Shown here: positions 10,692 through 23,519 of the stretch, one piece after another
Position numbering within the stretch: position 1 is the stretch's first letter
How the letters are laid out: every line of letters starts with the position of its first letter
Source: Branchiostoma belcheri
Taxonomy: Eukaryota; Chordata; Leptocardii; Amphioxiformes; Branchiostomatidae
Length of the DNA stretch: 64,000 nucleotides
NCBI RefSeq assembly: GCF_001625305.1
Contig: NW_017804587.1
Coordinates: forward strand, 189,727 to 253,726
Reading direction: 5' to 3'
Made by a program: the position numbers and the translations under genes
Notes under the pieces: generated by a model
Database searches by the model: none
Seen by the model: the letters and a program-made list of their open reading frames with translations, nothing else
Told to the model about the DNA's origin: nothing

Positions 10692-11712
10692 GTTAACTGT
10701 TTACCACTAAACTTGGCTGAGACAATGCCAGCGGAAATGCTGCACAAAGAAACATCTTTACATACAAACCAGAACCAGTCTGCTTGCCTGTGTACAGGGG
10801 GCAAGTTGGGCACCAAACTGTTCAAGAGAAAAATGTGTAGAAGAAGATCGTACAAAGCCTTTCTTTCTCCAACAGGCAGTGCTATGGAATTCTAAACGTC
10901 TTTGAACAAATAAATATACAACTGTGCTTCCTCACTTGTATACTATTCTAGGGGCCCTGCAGGAAACAAGGATTTAAATCTAGTGATGTGATAGAAAGTA
11001 AACTGTTACTATGAGTCAACCCTTCATAACAAAACATATTTGACCAACTGTTATCATTACTTGACAGGCTTTTCTGCTGAAGGAAAACACAAAGGGCAAC
11101 AAAAAAACCACAAAACCACCTGTGCACACTACCTCCACTTATCTAAAATTTTTGGTGAAACCTGAGGCCTATATACAGTCAAACCCGTCCACTACTTCAA
11201 GGCAGCCACCTGGTGATAACAACCACCCTTTCTCAGTCCTAATTTTTTCCATAGGCACAAGCATGAAGCTACCTGCCCAAGAAAACCACCAGTAAGGAGA
11301 CTACTTTGCCTCACTCCCCTGGGTGGCCAGCTTGGGCACATTTTACTGTATATATTGTGCCAAATTGTTAACAACCATGAAATAAAATAAGAAAGCGTAC
11401 TGACTTCAACATTTAGATGCTACACAAGTCCTCTTTTCATACATGTACCTGTCTGTTGTATCTGCTATTTCATCCCCACCTATTGGCATTCAGTCAATGG
11501 CAAAGTGTTAGTTATAAAGAGGCAAACGGATGTGTGCGTAACACTGCAGGTACTTAAATGGTATGTTTGTAGGAAAACAAAGATCCTTACAAAGGATTTC
11601 AGTCATACCTGCTTCTTAAGTGGCATTATCAAAGCCAACGTGCAATCACAATAAAGTCACTTAGTTCTACCAGTAAAGGTATAGTTCTGCTAGTTAATCA
11701 TTTGACTCATAA

Positions 11713-12055
11713 GGCCATAACAATTAAAACAATTGGTTCCCAGACTTCCCTGCTTCATTTTTTTTCTGATTTGCCAAAAAAAATTCAGGTTCTGAATCAA
11801 GTCCAAAATGGTTATATTTAGGCCCCAACTGTTGAAGAAAGTCCTTTCCTTCATACTTGTTACAGTTTTCCCATCTACCAATGCAGTAGTTTGATTAAAA
11901 CTTCGTTGTTTGAAATGGTGGGTTGACTTCATGGCTCCAATTGTAGCATTTGGGGTTATCAAAAAATAAAGGATGCCTAAATTTGTACTTTTTCCCCTGT
12001 TGCTTCATGTTTTTCTACAAACTCTTGAGAACCAACAAATTAACTTAGTGTGGCC
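11713..12055. mobile_element. Harbinger/Tourist-like MITE, copy 1 (TSD TAA)
   Basis: It starts GGCCATAACAATT and ends TTAGTGTGGCC, flanked by TAA (11710-11712) and TAA (12056-12058). The body shares long blocks with the other copies (ttctgatttgccaaaaaaaa; tttgattaaaacttcg; gttgacttcatggctcc; aggatgccta). It is 343 bp and non-coding. GGCC termini with TWA 3-bp duplications are the signature of PIF/Harbinger-derived MITEs. Confidence 0.8.
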
Positions 12056-12583
12056 TAAACTTATAGTGGTTGATAACATGGACTATTGTCACAGTGTAGC
12101 CATTGTTAAGCTCGGCCCACACCTGTTTGTTATCAGGTAATGTTACCTGACAGGTGAGTTACTGATTAGGGATCTGTTCCTGTAATATTGGATGGTGGAT
12201 TAGAAGTGGCTGACCTACTGTCACACTTTGTTATCCATCACTTTACTGTTACTTATACATCCAAGTTAACATTTTACACTTAAGTTAATGTTTTCAATCA
12301 ATGTGGCCACTAAATATTGTTGTATTTATTGATAAATGCGAGGAGCTTATATCCTTATAAGCTCCTTGATAAATAAAACTAACTTTATACATTGTATAAG
12401 TTTCTAACATTTTTACAGATTACTGATTAGAATCCCCGATAACAAAATGATGGGAGCCTTCACACTAACTTGGGACAAGAAATCACATCACAACATGCTA
12501 AGCTTTGACATTTACAAAGTGTAATATACATGGATCTTTTCTGTAATTATATGTACCATAAGGACAGAATACAGAGTGCTAAT

Positions 12584-12760
12584 CTCCAAGCAGATCTTTT
12601 GGTGGCTGCCAGATAGTATCAAATTGGCAAGACAATATCCATTTGCTACCCGAAATTGGCTGCCATAAAAAGATTTAAAAAAAAAAGAAATTACGATATG
12701 ATAAAAATGCCTAAAAACTAAAGACACGTCAAAAGTCAAATCCCGAACCTCTGCTTGGAG
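12584..12760. mobile_element. CTCCAAGCAGA-ended element, copy 2 (opposite orientation)
   Basis: Left end ctccaagcagatcttttggtg; right end cccgaacctctgcttggag. It is in the reverse orientation to the copy at 10492-10691 and 177 bp long, with a shared internal agtatcaaattggcaag block. Confidence 0.65.
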
Positions 12761-13431
12761 AGTACCAGAGAGCCACTCTTGGCCCCACTCTCCCGAGACC
12801 AACAGTTTGATGAATGTGATTCCCTCCACCCAGCGCGGTGCCTGGAGCGGGTGGGCAGGTGTGCCGAGCTGATAGCTCACCCAGACGGTGATGCCTCATG
12901 CCTCTCTGTCACTCCACCCTGCCTGTCTGCCGCACACGACACACAATTTACAGGCATTAACATAAAAGGTGACCGAGTTTGAAGCGAAACTCGTATGACA
13001 GATGACACTTTTCGGATCCCTTTGGGTAAAGATGCGTTTGTCAAGTAAGCTGGGAATTCTGCCATGTTCATATGCTAACGTTTAATGTGAGACTTTACGA
13101 CATCATAAGAGTTCTGTCACTCTGTGTAAAAAAAAAATCATAAAAGTTTCTATCATGAAAAATCGTAAAAGTTTCTATCATACGGTTTCAGTCGTGCATA
13201 TCATAGTAGACATAAAACCACCAAATACGAAATGAAGACAACCGGTATTTCAAAAGTATCAGGGGTTGAGACAAGTGCTCACTGGCTTACCAACACCCTT
13301 CAGTCTGGGTGCTTGAGACTGGAGAAGACATTAAAAACATTAGGACTGTAGAAAGACATTAAGAAGACATTAAAAAACATTAGACTCTAAATAGAAACTT
13401 TAAGGGACCTTTCATACCCCCCTCCCGTGTA

Positions 13432-14636
13432 CACTATATGACATCCAGTAGATTTCTAGCGGGGACCAATCATAGGGCTGCTGACGCGTCACCGACTAGC
13501 GGCTATTAGCACCTTGTTTCATGTATTTAAAATGCCATGAACTCAACCAGAGCGCGTATATTGTTTCTTGTACTAAGTACTAGTACTTCCACAATTAGTT
13601 AGTAAAGTCATACCTTAGTAAAATCTACTTTGATGAACGAATCAAAACGGGACTGTAGACATTAAGTTTTACACATTCAAATGTGGCTGCACTAGCGCTA
13701 ATGGAGCGACCACTACGTACGGGAAGGAACGGATCTTAGCGAAGCCGCGATTTGTGAACCAAACCCAACCCATCGAAGACGGGCCGCCAAACATAAAAAT
13801 GGAGGGAAATGACAGACAACAAGCCAACAAAGACAACATCACCAGACCAACAAACTTGGAAAACACCACTTCATGGAGGTAAACCTCCATGACCACTTCA
13901 AGCGCTAACGTTGTAAGAACTGTGGAACCTCAAACCTCAAACTAGTATGGAAAGGCTGTCGAAGTAACCACTACATGAAAAACTGCGGCGAAAAAGTAAC
14001 ATGGGTTCGTCCCAAATCTAGACGCAAGTGAGCTACAAAAGTAATAGAACCTATGCATCTTGCTTGTTGCTGTCAACTTACCCGTTAAAGATTGAACCGA
14101 TACATGTACGTACTATAACTTGCCATACCCGGCCAAAGACGACTACATTACTGTTACTCTTTATTTTGTGCTGTATAATGTATATGAGTTACATTATCTA
14201 TCATTGTCATTTCTGTGAATTCCTTAAAACATCTACTGTTAGTTTGTGTAACATTACGTAGTGCTACAATCTGCGTAAAAAGTGGGCTTCATTACGTGTT
14301 ATCTGCTAAGTTGTCATGGTATTGAAAACTGTTTTATTGTGCCGTTCTTCTACAAACAGCCAGCAGAATTATGAAGATACTCGTTCTCAATACACATGCT
14401 GCAAACTAAAGTAATGGCAGTCCTACGAAAATTCTGTTTGTAATGTATAAGCGCTTTATATCGACGTACAATGGGTGTGAAATACATGTTTTCGCCCATC
14501 TTGTGCCACCGGCTCGGTGGTAATTGGCTACTTTACAAGTGAAAGAACCGCGTCCGTGGGCCTTCATAAATTATTCAAATTATTCAGCAGCCCTCTGATT
14601 GGTCCCCGCTAGAAATTTACTGGATGTCATTCAGTG
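13432..14636. mobile_element. ~1.2-kb DNA transposon-like element with ~50-bp terminal inverted repeats
   Basis: The left terminus (13432-13483: ...atgacatccagtagatttct then agcggggaccaatca) is the inverted copy of 14588-14636, with few mismatches over about 50 bp. A direct repeat cccccctccc lies just outside both ends (13417-13426; 14643-14652) and may be the target duplication, although it is low-complexity. Inside, 13650-14032 carries broken plus-strand frames rich in Cys/His. One reads FYTFKCGCTS..., and after a stop and a frame change another reads RCKNCG...WKGCRSNHYMKNCG to a stop at 14032. The superfamily is not recognised. Confidence 0.7.
13652..14032 (+). pseudogene. Decayed Cys/His-rich reading frame inside the inverted-repeat element
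   Basis: One frame is open through TFKCGCTSANGATTTYG and ends at a TAA near 13882. A second, starting after an in-frame TAA near 13905, has CxxCG followed about 13 residues later by C..NHYMKNC and a basic end, WVRPKSRRK. The cysteine spacing suggests a zinc-binding fold such as those in transposase or retroelement-derived proteins. Stops and a frame change show it is not functional. It may be coincidence, and no family is assigned. Confidence 0.35.
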
Positions 14637-16656
14637 ACGAGCCCCCCCTCCCCCACATCTGATCTACAAATGGCACAGTTGTCAGTCACCTTCTTTCCTT
14701 GTATAGATTCATCCTTGACCTTTTCATTTATTAAAACTTTTCCAGCCTGCACCCCCCGCCTTAAATTCTAAAATGGAACAACCCCAATCATTTTGTCTCA
14801 AGATGAAGGAGCAATAACACAAGGTTACCATAGTAATTTAATATACTACAATAGTATGGTGTATTTTTGCTTCCAAAGATACACCACACTATTTACCTCT
14901 AACCTATCAATGCATGTACCAAATAAGATTTTTAAAATGTTTGTACCATTTCTCCATATATATTTGTACTGTATAATTTTACCTTCAATATATGTGACAA
15001 GCATCATAGTGGATTTCACATGTTGAATGACTAGAATAAAAGAATATAATATACAGTGGGTTTCAGCAAGAAATGTTACTCAGGTACTAGTATGAGACCA
15101 ATTGTATGACCAAGAAGAGTCTTCTTTGATACATATGTCAAAAATCAAAGGAGTCAAATTACCTGATTGTACAAATACATGTACTACATGTACTTTGAAA
15201 TTCTTACAATGGCATAATACAGAATGACAACAATCTGTTATGATTATGAACAAACCTACATGTATACAGTAGTTCCCAGTCAGCAATGGCCAGGAAAGTA
15301 TGCCATCATCTCTCTAGCCGTGAAACTGCCGACTGACTGGTCCTATATATGGGAGTCTCCCGCTGAGGGATCGGATCTATCATGCAGCCTGTGGCAGATA
15401 TGACAAGCCCGGCATATTTAGCTGTGCACTTTCCCCTGGGGTCAGGCAGGCCTGAGCCTAAACCATCACAGCCACAGGCCCCAACACAAACACCAGCTTC
15501 TGTTTCACATTAACCTGTTTCCTGCCACATTTCGGACTGCAATTTGGAAGGAATGTGTTCTGGTAGGAGAGGATGTAGCACTTAGTGTATCACCGCTACA
15601 GGCTACATGCCACCTGCTACATTATCAAAATCACTGCTGCCACATCTGATATACATCATGTCAACAATTGTTACTTTCGCCAAGAAGGTTGTGTTTTGGT
15701 AGTGTTTGTGTGTGTGTGTGTAGACATTGTTTACCACGATAACTCGATAACTCAAGAAGCTATCAATGCATTGTCATGACGCTTGGTATGTGGGTACTAG
15801 TAGGTCTTGTGAAGACCTCAAAATGATTAGATTTTGAGCTTCCTGACTGCTTGTTATGATACTGCAGCGGAATTTCTGGTGTTGATATCTTGTGATCTGA
15901 ACATGCTTCAGTCACGAATTTTGGAAGGTAGATAGCTCTTGTGCAAGGAAAGAAGTAACATAAGTTTGGGCCCCCTTAATTGTGACAATTAAGTTTCACA
16001 GGGGGGTCAAGCCAAGCTCCCCCAGAAAATTCTATTAGCCCTTTCATTTAAACATCTTGATAAAATACTACTATCCTGAAAATAATATACTATCTGTTTT
16101 GCTTTGCCCAAAGGCAGTGAAACAAGTCCATTAAGCAACAAATAAAATTTACGTGGCCCAAATCTGCCTAAATGGAAAGACTTCTGACTCTGAAACAACT
16201 TTGACTTTTTATTGGAGCTAATCAGATATCGCAGTGGAAACTTACAATCCCATTTCATGCTAGAAGCTCCAATATTTCTCCCCAAAATATTTATCTCTCT
16301 GCACTTAGCATTATAACCTCCATGTGACACCCAAACATAAGAACCAGAAAATCCCATTACAGTGCCTTATCTGATGGAATACTGTACAGAAAGCACAAAT
16401 CAGAGATGGAATAATATTACATACCAGAGTGTTAAAAGTAACTTTAGCTTGGCCTGAAGCTTTAACGGTTACCTTCACTGCTTCTACTAGGCAAGGGAAA
16501 TGGAATTACATGTGACGGGTGACACTTTCAACTGAACAGATTCTGCTATGTGGGATACATGTTCTTGAATACTTTGATATCCATTACTGTTTTTGCTCAG
16601 TTTCTTCTAATTCTTCTTCTCCAAACACATAAGGTCAATGACTGGACCAGATGCCT

Positions 16657-16670
16657 GTCACCATGGTAAC
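16657..16670. promoter_or_regulatory. Perfect X-box-like RFX site
   Basis: GTCACCATGGTAAC fits the RFX consensus GTNRCC-N0-3-RGYAAC exactly and is palindromic. It lies in the non-coding region upstream of the EVA1C exons. Function is inferred from the motif only. Confidence 0.4.
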
Positions 16671-17401
16671 TGGTGCTGTAGGATATGGAGACTTTCGTAT
16701 TACACAACCCTTTGGTGCTGTAGCAGACATCCTGTGGTGTTGGATTGCATTATGTTGCAAGTTGGTGGGGCTGCTTACCATATACCCCCTGGAATCCAAT
16801 CTCCCCTGTGACATATACATGAATGAATGCATTTTTGTAAGAATAAACAGAGCAGTAGTTTGTTATGATAGACCATGCAAAACATTACTTGTATTTGATG
16901 TGCAAATGTTGCTTTTCTAGTTATTGATGTTTTCAATCTAAAACTGAACTAAAATCCTTGAACAGACTTGTGTGAAAATAAACACTGATCAGTTGACCAG
17001 TGGACTGGCTCCCTTCGTGCCCTAGCTAATGATATATGTACTAGTACCTCCCAAATTTCATACCAGATGATCTGTCGGTCCATTAAACTGTTCCACAGCC
17101 TCCTTAGGCACACATTTAAATGGCTCTGACTGGAGATGTGGTCAGAGGTTGGGGTTTGCCTGAGGGTAGTACCATTACCGACTCTTACCACTTCTGCTGA
17201 TAGCACTCAGATAGCCCAACCTACTACGAGCCGAGAAGCCTTCGACATACTTTACACCACATTTACAGCACAGAGTTCTTAATAGTGAGTTCTTATCCAA
17301 AGAGTATGGCATAATGGCGAGCTACCATCAAGCCCCAGCATCAGTGTGCAAGCACGTCTAACCCTCTGAACATAGGGAACAACAGACATTAAACCGGATA
17401 T

Positions 17402-17428
17402 AGAGAGAGAGAGAGAGAGTGAGAGATA
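17402..17428. repeat. (GA)n microsatellite
   Basis: This is an agagagagagag run with one interruption (gtgagagatag). Confidence 0.9.
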
Positions 17429-18167
17429 GTACTCTGCTGATCAGCCTCTAACTTTCTTCTCATTTTTTGGGGGGGCCATCCCAATTTGGTGATGGTGACA
17501 GTGGTGTCAAATGCTCAAGTGGCTAAGGCGAGCGGACACTCTTCAAAGGACATCACGGGAATGTTTCTCCTTGTTGCTTGTTTCACACAGGTGTTCTAAC
17601 TGTTGCTCCATCCCCTACAGTCCATCATGGCTGCTGCATATCATCTTACAGAAGCTACATGTACTGCAAAGTACATCATGAATCTACATAACAGGCCACT
17701 CCATCAATGTATCGTGTGTATGAACACAGCGAGAATTGGCCTTGAAGAATGCCCAGATCTCCGTGAAAAGTGGCTCCACTTTCGCCCACAGGACTAGAAT
17801 CTGATGCTCCTTGATGAAACCAATTACTGGTAAAGCCCCAATTCTATGGCCGAGTACCTGACGGTACACCGGAGGTCAGGGTGGATCTCAGACAGACAGG
17901 CACCAGGGGGAGATTGGGAGTCCTCTGCTGTAACATGGGCCCTGCTGTATCCCACCATCTTAATTGGAAAGCAATGCGAGGGGAAATGTAAGGGAAATGA
18001 GAGGTATTTCTCTTGTCCAGTTGTAATGGCACCTGACAAAGCCGGGATATCGTAACCATCTCTGCCACTTCAGGGAGAATTTGGAAATCCGGCAGTTTTA
18101 CAGGGAAATGCAGCTATATGTATCTGCCATGAAGAAGCATTGTTACCATTTAAGGAGTCAGTAGAAT

Positions 18168-18335
18168 CTCCTAGCAGATCTTTCGGTGCCTGCAGACAGT
18201 ATCGGATTGGGAAGACAGTTTAGTATCAAATTGGCAGGGCAGTATACCGATATTCCATCAACGATATCGATACAAAATAGAAAACCCTGAATAAAAACAC
18301 CTAAAACACCAGCAGAGTCAACTGTCCAGAGAGAA
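18168..18335. mobile_element. CTCCAAGCAGA-ended element, diverged copy 3
   Basis: It starts ctcctagcagatctttcggtg, contains agtatcaaattggcagggca and ends near ctgtccagagag. It is clearly related to 12584-12760 and in the same orientation, but its right end is degraded. Confidence 0.55.
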
Positions 18336-18511
18336 TGATCACTGCACTTGGCGTGACCAGTCTTGCTACATAAGATTCTGTTCAGTTCAAAATGGAAACA
18401 ATTTGTCATACTTTTCCAGTAGATCAGTCCTACAACACTTCGTATTCCACACTGCCACATACATTAGTCATTCGGTGTAATGTAGCCAGCTGCCACCGTA
18501 CCGCGCGCCTG

Positions 18512-18775
18512 CGAAGCTGGTGTCTTATGCTGAAGGGCGGTTATACCAGCTATACAGATACAGAAGCTGGTGTGTAATGCAGAAGGGCGGTTATACCGGC
18601 TATACAGATACAGAAGCTGGTATGTCACACCGAAGGGCAGTTGTACTGGCTATACAGATACAGAAGCTGGTGTGTTAGGCCAAAGGGCAGTTATACCAGC
18701 TATACAGATACAGAAGCTGGTGTGTTAGGCCAAAGGGCAGTTATACCGGCCACACAGATACAGATACATGTACAT
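18512..18775 (+). repeat. Minisatellite array, 50-bp unit, five units (plus orientation)
   Basis: Five consecutive units of aagctggtgtgttaggccaa followed by agggcagttataccagctat and acagatacag differ at several positions. The array is preceded by the junction ccgcgcgcctgcgaagctgg, also seen before the single units at 25561 and 46121. It ends in gatacagatacatg. The unit length is not a multiple of three, so it is not a protein repeat. Confidence 0.9.
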
Positions 18776-19827
18776 GCAGAGATAGCAAATCCATACCCTT
18801 CACTAGACTGTAAACATTACTGTAGCGTGCTTTACAAGCCCTTCAGACATGTTACGCTGCGCTGATAGAAGCATCCCACAAGAAATACTGTATCCCAATC
18901 TACGTTGGCTGGACCTCGGGGGAAATTGTCTTCAGACTTGCTGTCTGGACGAAGGCTGGGCAGATGATGAAGGTGTGAGGTACAGCGCAGCTCACTCGGT
19001 GGGCGAGGAGCTGATTTGAATGCTTAAAAGCCTTTTCAAGACGCAGCACAAATTTATGTCTGTGGTTAATGGAGTTAAAGTAATGTCTATCGCCCACACT
19101 TTGTCACCTCTCCATTTTAGATATTCCAAAATGTTCCCCTTGTGTCAGATTCAACACTGTGATTTGCTTTCAAATGGAAAATCTTTCAAATCTAACAGAG
19201 TGATTCACTTTGTCCAGTTTTGATTCATCCCTAATACTTTTTGTACTTCAGAGAGCCTCAAATATTAGAGATTCCCCTTAGGTTGGTAGAACATACGTGT
19301 TTTCTTTTAGGCAACCAGTAATGTCTGACTGTGTCAAAGAAAGCTTTGATATCCTACCAACATTGCCAATAATCATTGTCTGTGATATCAACCCATATGG
19401 CATAGACCATATCTTAAAGTCCACAACAGACCTTAATCAGATAAAAGGACTAGTGAGTTATTCATCTTGAATATGAAATGAAAATCAAAAAGATTAATAC
19501 AGAATAGACACATTAATTTTGCCCAACAAGCATATCGAGCTCTGTAAGGAATTAATCATGTGAAATATTTATGAATATGTTCATTCCTTCTGACTATATC
19601 ACCTGCTGTTACAGATCTTCCATAAAACTGTAAACAGACGATAAGCCTTAGAACTATGGACCATCTGTTTCAGATTGATGTTTCATACCTCAAAATCTTA
19701 TTCAAACTTCCAGTGACTTATGGTCCAGGGGGGGCTTTTCATTAGATTGTTTAATTAAAGTAAGCTTCTAGCTGTATATGAAGAGCTTATGTGTGGCAAG
19801 ATGTAATATACATGCCTCAGCTGTGTA

Positions 19828-19862
19828 CTTCTGATGCTGGTGGATTATGCCAAGGGGCAACT
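19828..19862 (+). repeat. Diverged fragment of the 50-bp minisatellite unit
   Basis: tgatgctggtggattatgcc followed by aaggggcaactatattg is a degraded plus-oriented unit just before the inverted array. Confidence 0.5.
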
Positions 19863-19927
19863 ATATTGAGTGATTAATAGAAACAGGAAATTTTGGATTA
19901 GCACTTGACTGCTTGAAGTCTGTATCT

Positions 19928-20290
19928 ATCTCTATACTAGCCACTGTAACCGCCCTTTGGTGTAACACACCAGCTTCTGCATCTGTATAGCCGGTATAAC
20001 CGCCCTTTGGTGTAACACACAAGCTTCTGCATCGGTATAGCCGGTATAATCGCTCTTCAGCGTAACACACCAGCCTCTGTATCTGTATAGCCAGTATAAC
20101 TGCCCTTTGATGTAACACACCAGCTTCTGTATCTGTATAGCAGGTACATGTATAACCACCCTTCAGCATAAACACACCAGCTTCTGAATCTGTACAGCCA
20201 GTATAAACGCCCCTCAGCATAACACACCAGCTTCTGTTTCTGTATAGCTGGTATAACCGCTTGTTGGCATAACACACCAGCTTTGTCCAT
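19928..20290 (-). repeat. Minisatellite array, 50-bp unit, seven units (minus orientation)
   Basis: Seven units read cgccctttggtgtaacacac plus cagcttctgcatctgtatag and ccggtataac. This is the reverse complement of the array at 18512-18775, 1.15 kb away. The outer units are the most diverged. Confidence 0.9.
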
Positions 20291-20989
20291 ATCACACTGG
20301 AGCTTCACTGTCTTTGAATCTTTGCCAAAAGTAGACCGCATGCAGCTCATTTCATTTAAAAAGTAACAGGGCTATTCTTCATACTCTTAATTGGTTACCG
20401 TCCACAATGCATGAATTTGAGATTACAGTCTCTTATTTCATGTGTCTGAAACCTTCTTAAATCTTGAACCACCACTAAATAACATGCCCAAACTTCAGAA
20501 ACTCCTACAAAGGATCTTACAAATCCTATGAAAATCCCCTTTCCTGTCACAATGTTGGGATAGGAAAATGTCAAACCATAAACATTCCGTCTCGACGAGG
20601 GAGGATTATACAACCAGCATCCACCAAATACAAACCTCCTTCAGAACTGAATCCAATACTATCCACGACAGGAGCCTAAATCTTCGGTTCCTCTATAGAC
20701 AAGCTTTCATTACTGATTAAGTATTACCGCTCTGGATCCTGTTGAGGACAGGTCTTAGATACGGACCTCGGCAGCCTTTTCTTCATTCCCTTATCATCCT
20801 GGCGCAGGCACACGCTAATGACAGGGAGATGCCAGGCCTGCTGGTATATTTCTTCCTGAGCCTGACAGATACGTGGATCACTTTGGTTTTAATCGTGTGA
20901 AAACTTCTGACTAATCAGGGCTTACAGCTATGGTGGACATCATTCATTCTAAAGAATAAAAGCACTGGTGTACATACTCCTTTATAGTT

Positions 20990-21100
20990 TCATCAGGTTG
21001 GTAAGTCACTGAATAAAGAGACTCTTTCTACACAACTGTTTTATTCAGCCGATGTTTCAGTGACAGTCTGTCACCTTCCTCAGGGCAATTCTGACTGGGT
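20990..21100. repeat. Possible retroelement fragment with a GATGTTTCAGTGAC motif
   Basis: ttattcagccgatgtttcag followed by tgacagtctgtcaccttcctcagggc has the form of the ACGTTTC...CTTCCTCAGGG segments common in dispersed invertebrate repeats. A weaker match, ggacgtttcgtgatcatcg, lies near 41450. No coding sequence is associated. Confidence 0.3.
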
Positions 21101-22169
21101 CACATTGCACAGCACAGATGTTGCAGCTGGGCATCTAAAAAACTTTCGCTGGGTCACTTGGCTTCAGATTATCAAACCAGTTTCATAACTAGATAGTTTA
21201 TTAAGCTACCATTAAATCATTACTCTTCTTTGAGGCCATTTCCATTGGAAAGACAAACCTATCCAAACAACCAACCTTCAGCACCAAGGACAGATCCAAC
21301 TCAAACCTCGACCATCCACAACTATGCCTCAAATTCAATTTACAGCACAGTTGGGCCGACCACCTCCCACCATTAATTGCATTCCTACAGGTTTCCAGCC
21401 TGCCCTATAAGACTACAGCAAATGTCAGACCCTGCTAATTTGGTATGTATGTAGGACAAGTAAATGTCAGAGCCCCAATTAGTCAACTTACTGCGAAAAT
21501 GTTGCTGAAGCTTTCTTGAATCTGACCAACTGTAGGTAGACTTCAGATTTCAGTCACTCCCATCTTGCACATAAAACAACATTGTCTAGTGATTTTGTAA
21601 TGACGAAGATAATACAGTAACTCTGGTGTCCCAGTACTATTGGTAAGAATAATGAACAAAGTACTCCACATTTTCACCAAATACATATGTACTTTCCATA
21701 CTTCACATGCTGATACATTTCATACTGAGGATGAAATCACTTCCTACTAAGCCAAACTAAAAAAGCAGCCTCTTTACAATACTCCCCTCCCATGGATAAT
21801 TATTTCTTTTGAGAAAAGCTGGAAAGATTTGAAACTAGCCCCCAAAGCACTTAGGCCATTAGTGTTCCCACATTGACCCAGAAACGTGCCCTTACAGCGA
21901 TATCCAGGCCATTACATCTGAACCATGTAAATATAATGGCACGCGTTATCTGGTCAACCGCAAAATCATTCTCAGAAGTCCTCAGGGTTAAGGTTATTTT
22001 GACCTAAGATATGGCTGGCTGTCATATTCGGTGCCCATTACGCAGCATCATGTGTGATCTTGCATTTTCTAGGGTAACTTAGAAACTCAACGCACCACAC
22101 TAAGTTGAAAACCTTTACAAATTCACTAAAGGGACAAATTTACACAAGGGAATACAGTGGCCCCAAAAT

Positions 22170-22190
22170 GGTTAGGTTAGGTTAGGTTAA
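22170..22190. repeat. Short (GGTTA)4 telomere-like run
   Basis: Four GGTTA pentamers in a row, i.e. a TTAGG-type run, interstitial. Confidence 0.8.
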
Positions 22191-22215
22191 GTGACTAGTA
22201 TGATTTCTGCCATTG

Positions 22216-22345
22216 CTGGCGAGACGTTATGTCTCCTTGAGAAAGTCCCATGACTTTCCCCACTTTACCCAGGTGTAAAATGTCAGTTGGGGAAGTAAAT
22301 ATCAGTAAAAGGAGAAGGATGGGGTCCGTCTTCCTATACTGTGCC
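22216..22345 (+). mobile_element. SINE family 2 fragment
   Basis: It contains the block ctccttgagaaagtcccatg, then actttccccactttacccag and gtgtaaaatg. This matches the body of the copies at 40908-41070 and 42691-42925. No tRNA-like head is recognisable here. Confidence 0.6.
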
Positions 22346-22948
22346 TTTTAAATCGGTTTATTGTATGTAAATATGTTTCAATTGCGTCTATTCGAACTAT
22401 TGTAATTGTCCTGACGCAATTCAGCCGTTTTGGCTGCAATGTTTTGTGACATTAATGTTATTGAAATAAACCATTGATTATAATAGACAGAGTGGATTAA
22501 CAAACCACTTCCCCTTCTGCCTGAAAAGGCTATAGAACTACCTTTACCTTTCTGAAGAAGGGAAAAGGTTTTAAAGCATCTCAGTTCCATGAGAGTGTAG
22601 CTATAGGTTGAGGACTTAGACCATGCCAATTGGAAACTCATTTCCTTGCACTTCTTGCTAACTGCAGGTATTAGCTGCATGCATGCACATGGCCACAGAA
22701 ACAATTACTAGTTCCTTTTTACAGTGGGGTACATCAAGTCATAATCCATGGATAGCTTGAGGAGGATCAGTGTGGCTACTAGTACAGGAAGTTTTAGGCT
22801 CAGGAGGTAGAGCAGGTAATCTGGTTACTTCTCACTCACAGACTGCACCAGGTCTCACTGCAGTAATCCTGGAACTGATTAGAACAGGAAATAACTAGTT
22901 AGAGCTGGTCCAGGAAACATGCACGCCAAGATGACAGTTTAACCTACG

Positions 22949-23051
22949 TAGCCTGGTTCAACCCCAAACCTATTTTAGCGGCAGAGTCTCTTTCATCCTA
23001 TTTGCAAAGGGGTCAAAAGAGGCAGCTGAAATAGGTTTGGCAACCAGGCTA
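22949..23051. mobile_element. Fold-back repeat with TAGCCTGG termini, copy 2
   Basis: Left tagcctggttcaaccccaaa followed by cctattttagc; right gctgaaataggtttggcaac then caggcta. The arms pair over about 35 bp with mismatches. Total length is 103 bp. Confidence 0.75.
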
Positions 23052-23519
23052 ACTTTCATTCAAAGGTTTCTTCTTCAATTCAATTTTCCCATTTCACATT
23101 TCTTGATTATGTGTAATTTGAAATGGCTCCATTGGACCTAAACACATATGACGCAAGCCTACACAGCCAGCTAAAGTGAGCTAAATGCAAGTACATGTAC
23201 ATGTACATGTATATAGGGAAAAACATATTTAAGGTAATATGATCTTGAATATGGTACTTACAGTACATCACAAACTTTGTCGATGTGTAGCATAAAAGAG
23301 CACTAGGACTGTAGATGGAAACTAAAAAGGGCGAGGCAAGGGTTTGGGTTCTTTTGGCTACTCAATCCTATCCTGAATGGAAAATATGCTCCTCTAAATC
23401 ATTTGGATTTTCACAACCTTAGAAAAACATTTCCGAGAATGAAGAGCTTTCCAGAAATTAATAATTCATGGATTCTGTATAAAATCTAATTCACTGGCTA
23501 AAGGTTTCTGGGTCATTCT

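Noticed and set aside
18392-20350. Tyr/Gly/Thr-rich frames (YTGYTDTEAGV and similar)
   Set aside because: Translations of the 50-bp minisatellite; the unit length is not a multiple of three and frames shift between units.
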